The translations under genes were made by a program, and so were the position numbers. Positions 9,993-18,566 of a DNA stretch of 64,000 nt are shown piece by piece. Origin of the DNA: Aphanomyces cochlioides (taxonomy: Eukaryota > Oomycota > Saprolegniomycetes > Saprolegniales > Verrucalvaceae); NCBI GenBank assembly GCA_019828595.1, contig JAHQRK010000020.1, forward strand, positions 1,302,001 to 1,366,000, in the 5' to 3' direction. The notes below the pieces were generated by a model. It was given only the letters and a program-made list of their open reading frames with translations. It did no database searches and was not told the DNA's origin. Within the stretch, counting starts at the first letter, position 1. Every line of letters starts with the position of its first letter.

Positions 9993-11248
9993 TTAGTACT
10001 GAGCTCGAGGACTCTTCCACGACGATGAAGACGGCACATGCAATTTGAGACCACCAGACCCTTGGGACTTTTGACGCTGTGGTTTGCTGGGCTGGCGGTA
10101 TTGTTGCCCCACCGTGACATAGTCGAGACCACCACTGCCACCGTCGCTGTCACTCGATGTCACGCCGTACGAATTGCTGCCTTCGTTCCACCAACGACTG
10201 CCTTTGAAGTCGTCAGGGTTGCCCAAGGCGCACTTGTTGCACACGAGAGCTTGGGCGTCGAAGCCACGGTTCTTAACGTTCCAGAGTTGAATGCAACGGC
10301 GGCAGCAGACTTCTCCACACTTCATGCAGTTGAGCTTCTTGCTAAAGGTACCGAAGCGACGATTGCAGAGGAAGCAAGTGCCAGCGAAGGTCGACGGCTT
10401 GAGATCTTCGAGATTCAAGAAGGGGGTCTTGCTCAGGCGATTCTCGCGGAGGAAACGATCAATGTCGGTCAAGTTGCGGCAGCGTTTCTTGACCGAAATG
10501 TCAACAATCCACTTGGCATAATCCCCCACGGTGCCCTTCACATCCGACTGCAAGATGTAAGCAACATTGAGGTAACCAGGTTTCTCGGACTCCCAAAAGA
10601 CGTGGCCCGTCAAGTGGATCGTCATGCGAACGTAGCCAAGCTCATCTTGAAGGTCAGGACAGCAAGCCATGTCGTATGACTTCATGCAGCGGACCCAAAC
10701 TTTCCTGCCTTTGAATTCGAAGGCGTGGTGGACGTCGACGATGCAAGCGTCACGAAGCTTGACAACTTTGTCGACAGATCCTTTGAAAGCACGCCAAGAC
10801 ACGCCGATCATTTCATGTGGAGCTTCTGGCGTCGGGGGTACAATGGAGTACAAATTGACCGCGTCGATCAAAGTTTTGCCAAAGCGACGGCAGTACTCTT
10901 TGGCTTCGTCGGTCGTTTGGGATCGGAAGAGATCAAACACTTCATTCATCGAACCGACAACTTCGATCGTTGAAAAGTAAGCAGTCGCGCCAGTCGCGCC
11001 AGGAGTCGCCGATGGATTGTTGCCCTTGTAGAGCTGGAGATCATGCTCATCGGAATCGAGTTCCCACTTGATCGGGCCACCGGTGAGCTGCGTCTTCTCC
11101 GCCTACAAGTGTCGTGAGACTCATAAACGATCGTGATGTGTACAATTTCATAAGCAGCAGCGATGCCAAACTGCCTGATCCGTTCCTTCTCATCGCGCTT
11201 GAGAGGCGGGCAGTGGAAGAAGTTTGGCGGCAGCGACTTGGTGCTCAT
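9993..11248 (-). CDS. START-like plus FYVE-type zinc-finger protein, copy 3 (two exons)
   Basis: A 404-aa protein, closest full-length paralogue of the gene at 2297. Exon 1 is 11248-11144 (35 codons, MSTKSLPPNFFHCPPL), exon 2 is 11102-9993, with a 41-nt phase-0 intron. The START-like region spans about residues 40-250 (KWELDSDEH, EVFDLFRSQTTDEAKEY, NLYSIVP, VDVHHAFEFKGRK, GDYAKWIVDI). The FYVE-type finger covers about residues 278-326 with all eight Cys. The tail is Gly/Ser-rich, then basic (QPSKPQRQKSQGSGG). Likely role is phosphoinositide-dependent membrane or lipid binding (family inference). The start is supported by a good initiator 7 nt upstream and by the paralogue. No lesion is seen. 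Confidence 0.87.
11103..11143 (-). other. Intron of START/FYVE copy 3 (41 nt)
   Basis: Donor GTACACATC, acceptor CACTTGTAG; phase 0. Same length and position as the intron in the copy at 2297, although the inner sequence differs. Confidence 0.8.
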
Positions 11249-11254
11249 GTCGCG

Positions 11255-11268
11255 AATTTGATAAATGA
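11255..11268 (-). promoter_or_regulatory. Oomycete-type initiator/flanking element, START/FYVE copy 3
   Basis: Minus-strand TCATTTATCAAATT lies 6 nt before the ATG and resembles the initiator plus flanking element TCAYTYY-N-CAWTTT. Confidence 0.55.
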
Positions 11269-13573
11269 ACCAGACTGTCCATGTCAAAACTCAGTGCAAG
11301 GACAACCGGCTCCACGCAATCGGTGGACGAAACAGTTGGTCGAGTGGAAAATGGCCGTCCCCAACTCAGAGCGACAATGTTCCAAGTGATTCACCGCCTT
11401 TCTATGAATCAGCAAGGCCAATTTACATGGCGTGTGCAGTCTGGAGCTCAGCCAGCGCCCGAGGAAGCTCGAAGCATGGAAGACATCCCAGGGTGATGGA
11501 TCCAAGTTGTGCTATTTTGCACCCACGGCTGTTTAGTGAGAGTGATACAGCGTGACTGGTTCCGAGTTGTGGGACACAGTGTCGCACGAACTCACACAAC
11601 GACACAATGCTTTCGATGCATGGGAAACAATCGGCGCTGTCAGCACAGTACTTGTCCGACATAGTAGACAATATTAGAGACGAAAACATGAACCAGTGAA
11701 CGCAACATGGCATGGGCCGTTGTGTTGGGCACTGATGGCTTGAAAGGCGAAATTTTGAAAAATTGCGCACACTGGCGATTAGTTGTGCGACCGAACACAT
11801 CCCAAACATCCCACCGAAGGATCCGTTTTGTTTGTGGGGTGAATCTATCGAGAAAACGCAGACAAAACAAGGAAAAGGATGAGGCGAAAGGGATGGAACA
11901 ATATGAAAGGTGGGGTATTTTGTGTTGCCGATTGTGACGGCAAGAGTCACACACAAATCAGCTCCGTGTCTGCAGTCGTGGCGACACCGGAAACAGCCAA
12001 TTACAAACAAGGTGCGATAAAGATTGACCAATGAATGAAGGTAGAACTGTCCACGACCAGAAATGCAGATTCTCTAACAAGTCCAGCCTGCCGCTCAGCG
12101 TACACTGGCCCCCTGGAGGGCAGCTCTATTTGAAACACCTCTATATTATAATATTCCGCATAATGGGTATATATCATATTATAGAGGTATAATTAATCTA
12201 GAGAATTGCAATATGTGAAGTATATATTTCCTTCACTCAGTACCAGCAATCAACACAAAATTGAGTTTCTACGTGACGTTAAACCTCCAGACATAAAACG
12301 CTTTGAAATCTTCCGCTGAATCTATATCAAGCATAGAAGTTATCAGTGGTGGTTTCAAAGCAACTATCCAAAGGAAGCACTTGCGCGTGCTACATGTATA
12401 CACTAGCAATCACTTGCCTTAAAGCAAGCAAGTATCCCTGTAGGTCAAGGATGTGAATACTCTGTGGGAGACACATTACCATTTAGTGTATTTGCATTCT
12501 ATTAATGACAAGTTGAATTGGATGGAGGCATTGTAGCTTGCAGTCATTTTGTCACATGGTATTAGGCCCTTATACGACGTTACACCATGATACAAAGGAA
12601 TGTAAATCGTCCTCGATTAACATTCTATTCGTCGACGTTTAAGATATAGAAACAATTCAATCAATTAAAAATTCCATGTATTCATTCGACAATTCGACAA
12701 CAGAGAGAAGTGTCGATGAGCAGTCAAGTCCCGATGCCTGGTCGAGTTGGTGTTTTCCGTACTGTCAAAATTGAAAAACGACATGGAAACAGCCGAACGT
12801 CGGGTGAGAAAGAGCGAACCAAAATGTTTTATGATGTCGCTGAAGACTCGTAAGCATCACTACGTCGTAGAATTTCCGATCGAATGAAAGATATCGACGA
12901 CCGATGCAACAATACCCATTGTACATCCAGATCAAAATCTACTATGGAATATGATGACGCATTCCTTGTGCTAATCAAACAAGCCGTCAATACAAAACAA
13001 GCAGTTTACATAGTCGCAGACGAGAGCAATTTCAAATCAACAGCTAAGTCAGCATGGTTAACGCATTGTAAGAAAGCCAAACCAGGAGACTTCTCTATCG
13101 AATCTAGAAAAGGAAGATCAAAATGCACAGCAAATACGCCGAGCAACATCAGACCGTGTTGCTCTTATGTCCCAACAATAACATTTGGATATAGTTGGCA
13201 TTAAAGATCAGTATTCTCGTCATTTTCAACGAATCAACGATATTTGAGTCCATTGATCCAAGGCCTCTTGATGGTAAGGAATGACTGCTATTAATATCAG
13301 CAGGTTGCCAGAGCGCCCAAGGTTCCACTTACCACAGACTTGGCTAGATACGCTATGATATTTTGCATGTTTGATGATCTGAAATGATGGTAATCGAACT
13401 CTTATATTAGATACACAATTTATTATTATTAGTTGTAAAATATTTATTCATGAAGGCAGTCACATCTTAGGGGGCCGCTCTATATGGATATGCCCGGCAT
13501 CTACTCGTGAAACTTCATCCCACAAAACAATACTTCCCCAGGAGGCATCTTGCCTTATGCGCTTTCTGCATCT
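11269..13573. other. Gene-poor stretch upstream of START/FYVE copy 3
   Basis: No gene I can support. The long minus frame 12031-11423 is Cys/Ser-rich without family or promoter. Two plus-strand stretches, 12717-12854 (MSSQVPMPGRVGVF) and 12884-13204 (MEYDDAFLVLIKQAV, VYIVADESNFKS), look somewhat coding but are in different frames and unrecognised; they may be an old transposon remnant. Direct and inverted ATATTATA motifs crowd 12140-12200. Confidence 0.35.
12717..13204 (+). pseudogene. Unrecognised coding remnant (two frames)
   Basis: ATG at 12717 starts a 45-codon frame rich in Arg and Lys that stops at 12854. A second frame from about 12855 to 13204 reads SDRMKDIDDRCNN and VYIVADESNFKS. 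The amino-acid texture looks coding, but no family is recognised and the frames do not join by an obvious splice pair. It lies next to a gypsy fragment, so transposon origin is possible. Confidence 0.2.
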
Positions 13574-14005
13574 TCATCGCATCTGGTAATGTCGCACAGT
13601 TACAAAATGATTTGAAAAGAGTCGGCACAACTCGGCAATGATATTAGCAGGCTCCCACGAATTTGTAGAGCTCTGGAGACCCCGACTCTTAATTAGAACC
13701 TCAAACGACTTCGTTATCTCCGAGATGCGGGCATCCACAATATTTTCGACCTCATACCCCTCTGAGTTATGAGCAACATGGACCCAAAAATCTGAAGTCA
13801 GATCCTGGTCTAAATCCGCATAGAACTTCAAACGGCTTGTGTGGGCTTCACGAACATCACCAGTAATGAGATTTTGAACATCGTACAGCCAATTGCTCTT
13901 CACTTTGACAACTTCACCAGGACCATACCACTTTGTGCGGAGTTTTTCCCTCAAATGGTAGCATACATCCTGAAATAAAACAAAGTCTCCGATGTCATTA
14001 AATTA
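13574..14005 (-). pseudogene. Ty3/gypsy pol C-terminal fragment
   Basis: About 140 open codons reading GDFVLFQD near 13990, then KLRTKWYGPGEVVKVK and LYDVQNLITGDVREAHTSRLKFYAD. This is the integrase C-terminal SH3-like (GPY/F-type) region of Ty3/gypsy elements. A degraded chromodomain-like tail follows (EGYEVENIVDARI ... LQSSTNSWEPANIIAEL). Homology ends abruptly near 14005, and no LTR pair is seen, so it is a solo fragment. It is not closely similar to the complete chromovirus at 17479. Confidence 0.65.
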
Positions 14006-15174
14006 AGGTGATTTGATTGGTCAAAATATCGAAAATAATGATATATTATTAGCTAATCGATTGTTAGTCGATTCTGGTAAGTCGATTCGATTCGACAGGC
14101 CAGTCCAATTTGGAATCGAATGAATAATATCATATGATTGTAAATACATGTATAGGTTCTTGAAAGATAACAACAGATGGGGTCCACGAGCTATTTTTTT
14201 TCCCTTTTTTCGTTTTATTTCATGATTCATAATCATCCAACTGGACAAGCCTTCGTTCAAACAATAATTTCAAGTAGGTTCTAGAAATACTATTGATTGT
14301 TTGGTTCGGTGTCAACGTTGGATATTCTAGAACTGCGGGAGGTATAGGGATCGATACCCTGCTGCTCCACCAAAAGATGCCACGTGAAAAGGGCGAAAAG
14401 GCTTTTGAACACGTCTACTCGACCGGGGAGAGGGGGAAAGGTACGACAGATGTAGACGAAGGCGGCTTGGGGTGGAGCCACTTCGTCGGTAGCGCTATAG
14501 GGAGGGGTCTAAGTAAACTAACACGAGTGTATTAAGCCTTAGAGAGGTAAAAAGGAAGTCGTCCTAGCTACAGTACTCGAATCTGGTCTGGCTTTCCTTG
14601 CTAAGTGTAGGCATATCCGGACACCAAAAGGCAAAGTCCAAGGTCGCAGAACACCCCCTCCATTATAGAAGGGATTTTTGGCCACCATGAGTTGGGCTCG
14701 TTCTCAAGATATTGCTTTGTAACCTCCAGCCCATGGGTCTCAAACATTACTTGTAAAGTTGGTGTTGACATTGACATAAATTAATGCTCAATCCTTAGAT
14801 ACTTGTTCGTAAGGATTGTCTTGCTCGCGGAGACATTGTCAGCGGCATTTTGTGCGGTCATTTTCCGCTGCGCTCTCGCGTCTCTCTTCCGAGTTCCGCT
14901 TTGTTTGCCGCTTTGTTGCCGCTATTCTCGTGGTCGTTTTTCGTTGCTCTCTGTCACCTCTGTCACGGCCCGCGTTGTTTGACATTGGCCTGCCGCTTGT
15001 GCTTGCGACCGTTTCCGCTGCGCTCTGGCGAGTCGCTGCGGCGTCTGCTCGGTGGTTTTCGGCCGAGCTCTGCAATGCGTTGCACATGCATGTCGGGTAA
15101 GAAGTGATGATTGACGCATTGTTTTGATTACTTTGCTTAGTAAACTGTCGTCACTTCCAAGCATGATGGGTCAT
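14006..15174. other. Gene-free stretch; pyrimidine-biased segment at 14820-15060
   Basis: No gene. 14820-15060 is CT- and TGC-rich on the plus strand, which produces open frames on both strands of low-complexity Ser/Arg/Cys composition. It may include the downstream LTR or flank of the copia remnant, but I cannot delimit one. Confidence 0.35.
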
Positions 15175-16735
15175 TTAGCACATGCCGAGTCGTGCGCGAT
15201 GCGCTTCGAACATCTCGCGGGTTTGTACCTTCGTAAAGATATCGGCGATCTGATCTTTTGTGCTTGTGTATTGTAGGCTCACGACGTTTTCATCGACCAG
15301 TTCCTTGAGGAAGTAGAAGCGCAACCGAATGTGCTTGGTCCGGCTGTGGGTTGCAGTGGCTCTCGCGACCTGTATGACGCTTTGATTGTCGACGAACATA
15401 TCGATGGGTGAGTCAATCTTGACTTTCATTTCGTGAAGAAGCTCATGCAACCATATTAGGTTCTTCGCGGTCTCCGCCGCTGCGATGAACTCGACTTCGG
15501 TGGTGCTTTGGCCAACTAGGCTCTGTTTCTTCGACATGTATGTGATCGCTCCTCCGGCCATCGTGATGACTGACCCAGTGATAGATTTGCTGTCGTGCTT
15601 GTCGTTCGCAAAGTCGGCGTCACTGAACGCTTTTGGTCTTGCGCTTGCACGTCCGTCATACTTGATGCCAAGATGCTTCGTCCCTTGCAGGTATTTCAAG
15701 ACTCGCTTCGCCATCTTCCAGTGACTTGTGTTGTAGTCGTGATTGTGCGATGACAGGAAGCGAACGGCGTAGGCTATGTCCGGTCTGGTGGCGGTGACAA
15801 GGTACTGCAGCGCGCCAGTGAGGCTCCGATATGGAAGGTTGTTGGGATTGTCGCTGGCTCGCACTTCTGCTGGTAGACCTTGCACTTGCGGCGTTGGCTC
15901 GGAATCGCAAGCTTGCATGTGGAACTTCACAAGCAATTCTTCGACAATACGATATCTTCACGGTACGTGCTGAGCGGTCTCTTTTAATCCTCATTCCAAG
16001 TAGGAAAGTTAGCTCTCCCTTATCGGACATTTCAAATGTTCGCGTGAGGTCGTTCCGGACGGCGTCCAGAGCCTTCTTGCAGCTTGTCGCGATCACTATT
16101 TCATCCAGGTATACTGCGAGGTATATGATAGTTCTGTCTTCATTGTTCACCATGACGTAGATGCATTGTTCTTTGTGGCATCGCTTGAAGCCGATCGGCG
16201 CGAGGTGGTCGTTGAGTTTCTTGTTCCATTGACGCGGGTCTTGTTTCAAGCCGTATATGGACTTGTTCAGTTTGCACACCAGGTGAGTCTTCCCCTCGAC
16301 TTGATATCGCTCAGGCTATTCCATGTAGATGTCTTCATCAAGGTCGCCGTTGAGAAAAGCGGACTTAACGTCAAGCTGTGCGGTCTCCAAGTCAAGCGTC
16401 GCCACCAGCGCACACAGTAGCCGGAGGGAATCAAGGAGTAGAACCGGTGCGTATGTGTCGGTAAAGTCCACGCCAGCATTTTGAAGATATCCCTTTAGGC
16501 ATAAGCGTGCTTTGAAGCGTTCAAGCGATCCGTCGGCGTCATACTTCACCTTCCAAACCCACTTGCATTTCAGTGCCTTGCGATCCGCCGGGAGAGGTAC
16601 GAGTTCCCAAACATTGTTGTTTAACATAGCTTGGTATTCAGTGTTGGTCGCTTCAATCCATTCACGCCGATACTCGCTCTTGTCGACGTCGCGGAAGGTC
16701 TGCGGGGACCTTGGTGTGTCATCTTCTTGAGCTTG
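15175..16735 (-). pseudogene. Ty1/copia reverse transcriptase and RNase H remnant
   Basis: The minus strand reads the copia pol C-terminal half: RREWIEATNTEYQAM, WELVPLPADRKALKCKWV, RFKARLCLKGYLQ, AQLDVKSAFLNGDLDEDIYM, then LNKSIYGLKQDPRQW, the catalytic loop as YLDEIVIA instead of Y(V/L)DD, GALQYLVTATRPDIAYAVRF, and the RNase H part AFSDADFAND, MSKKQSLVGQSTTEVEF, DNQSVIQVA, TKHIRLRFYFLKE. Lesions: a TAG after DEDIYME near 16317, a +1-type frame break near 15940, and the second catalytic Asp changed to Glu. Gag, protease and integrase are absent, because the upstream part is replaced by a Cys/His module gene in the same frame. Confidence 0.85.
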
Positions 16736-17191
16736 ATTTGTGAGAAAATACGTGAGAATACACCAGTCCTCAGTTGACAAATTGGGCGTCTCGTGTGCTG
16801 CTAAAGGCTCAGTCCATTCGAGATAGTGGCTTCTGCAGAACCCTTCGTGTCTTGCGGACAGAGGACAGTTTACCCACTGGCACTGGCGGCCGCCGCCGTG
16901 CTTCACACAGCGTCCTCATGCATGCGCTACATTTGTGCAGTTTTCGTATGTGCAGTATGACTTGGAGCTTGAGCCGTGTTTGGAGCAAAAGCCAAATGCT
17001 CGTGCATTGCTGCTGCATCCTTCAGCCTGGCAAGGTCGCTTTCCGCCATGTTTCACGCAAAGATTGCGTGCATAAGTTTGATTCTGACAGTTTGCAACTT
17101 CACATCGAAGGCGGTAACGGTGTCTATCGCATCGGCCGTCGTGGACGCCTGGTTCAGCGCAGAACTCACAAGCTCGGACACTTCGGCTCAT
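16736..17191 (-). pseudogene. Five-module Cys/His protein, copy A, fused to copia RT
   Basis: Start MSRSVRACEFC at 17191. Five consecutive C-x(2-5)-C-x9-C-x2-H modules follow, as in the four other copies of this window, including HRYRL after module 1 and KHGGGRQC before module 5. A TGA at 16916-16918 interrupts module 4 where paralogues have Arg (CGA to TGA). After module 5 the family's acidic helix is still recognisable (LSTEDWCILTYFL), and at about 16735 the same frame runs without a break into copia reverse transcriptase. The repeats resemble the N-terminal Cys/His repeats of proteins often labelled WRKY19-like; a nucleic-acid- or protein-binding role is inference. See the findings for the fusion. 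Confidence 0.75.
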
Positions 17192-17473
17192 TAGCACCGC
17201 ACGATATGAAAATGTCCTCGTTGGAACATTTCCTCGTTCCCCAAGCGTGCTGCGACGATCATCCAGAAATCCAGGTTGTCGAGGCAAGTGGGACAGCTTC
17301 ATTTACACGTCATCTTTATCGCAGGAGGCAACTGTGGTTTCGTCCACGACTTGACAATGTTGTTCGTCTCCCAGGGATGATACACACTTAACGTTCTAAT
17401 CTTTTCAAAAACAGTAGTGTAATCGCATCTGCAAGTATGTAAATACGAAACATTACGACTCGTGGCGCGGGGG
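17192..17473. other. Spacer between copy A and the chromovirus
   Basis: About 280 bp with the upstream flank of copy A (minus-strand GACATTTTCATATC near 17205-17225 is a weak initiator candidate) and no other feature. Confidence 0.3.
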
Positions 17474-17478
17474 GATTA
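17474..17478. repeat. Chromovirus target-site duplication, left
   Basis: GATTA directly before the 5' LTR; identical to 23540-23544. Confidence 0.85.
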
Positions 17479-17746
17479 TGTAATAAAGTAATGGTTAATA
17501 GTTGTCGCCTGGCAAGACGGGTGTCGAGTCAAGCGTGTCCAACGCTGACGACACCGTCTGACTAAGTTGAGATTGACCAGAGGCACGTGTGTTCTCAGGG
17601 AGTGTACGGCCCTCAGAAGATTATTCCGTAGCCGTGCCGAGTGTATACCGAAAACTATACCGTATTGTTTAGTTTATAGATTTAACTCTAAGCTGGCTAA
17701 TCTAACTCACTTCTCATCTTCCTCTGGCCTTACCAACTACACTACA
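17479..17746 (+). repeat. 5' LTR of the chromovirus
   Basis: Starts TGTAATAAAG and ends ACTACA. It differs from the 3' LTR by A/G, G/A and A/C at three sites only. Confidence 0.9.
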
Positions 17747-17766
17747 GTTGGTAGCACTCGGTTACG
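17747..17766 (+). other. Primer-binding site region
   Basis: Directly after the 5' LTR the sequence reads TTGGTAGCACTCGG. A TGG start one or two bases after the LTR fits priming by the 3' CCA end of a tRNA; which tRNA cannot be decided here. Confidence 0.55.
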
Positions 17767-18566
17767 ACACCAAGGACTTTAGACCCGGAGGCATAGCTCG
17801 AGGGTCCAAGAGGTTATCATATCTGGTTCACGCAACGGCTCATCTTTGACCGTCCAAGCGACCAGTGTTAGATCTACGCGAACACTAGCGTTCGAGCCTG
17901 TCCGCTGCATTCCCCCGCGCTGTGGGCATCCTAGAGCCTGCTTGGGTGGAGTCTCGAGTCTTGGGCTCTTACATCTGGTGCAAGCGAAAGACCGTGTCGT
18001 GTATGAAGACAGCGACCAAGGCGAACAAGAAGCGCAAGGCGAGCGACCAAGGCGACAAGAGTAGAGTAGAAAAGAGTAGGTTTAAAGCGAGTTTTAGTAA
18101 AATTCATTATTTGGAGGCTGGTCAAATCAAGGACCTCGACGAAATCCGATCAAGCCTCGACAACAAGATCTCCAACCTCGTCCGCGTCGCCAACGGGTTC
18201 ACCCGTCGTCTCGAAGAACCGCGAAAGTACTCGAATCGCGCCAAGTACATTTCGGACAAATTAGTCGACGTTCAAACTCACTTAAATTTTGAGCGAACTA
18301 ATTGGCGAAGAAATCGACGCCCTCCTCGACTACAAACCTAAACCCAAGGAAGAAAAGCCAAAGACCGACGTCCAATCAGAAGCGTCCGAGTACTTAGCTA
18401 ACCTGTAAATAACTCTTTTCCATACAAAAAAGACATTTTCAAGACAAAAAAAGAAATAAAAAGAAGAAAAAAGAAGACAAAAAAGAACAAAAGAGAAGCA
18501 TTTAAGAAACATTTCAAGAACAAATTAAGAAGTCAAGACCAGAAAAAAGGAAGATAATAAGAAAAC
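17767..18566 (+). other. Chromovirus leader, possibly with a small ORF
   Basis: 800-bp leader before gag. Positions 17922-18341 stay open for about 139 codons (KANKKRKASDQGDK, DLDEIRSSLDNKISNL), lysine-rich; I do not recognise it and it may be spurious. The last 150 bases are purine-rich (AAGAAAAAAGAAG type) up to the gag ATG. Confidence 0.4.

Noticed and set aside
11423..12031. 202-codon minus-strand open frame
   Set aside because: Cys/Ser-rich composition without domain, no initiator motif, and overlapping open frames on the other strand; treated as chance.
14330..14380. tRNA T-arm-like sequence on the minus strand (AGGGTATCGATCCCT)
   Set aside because: Only the T-arm and a few acceptor-like bases fit; no D-arm or anticodon arm at the right distance.
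14816..15164. Overlapping open frames on both strands
   Set aside because: Caused by low-complexity pyrimidine-rich DNA; encoded peptides are Ser/Arg/Cys runs without family.
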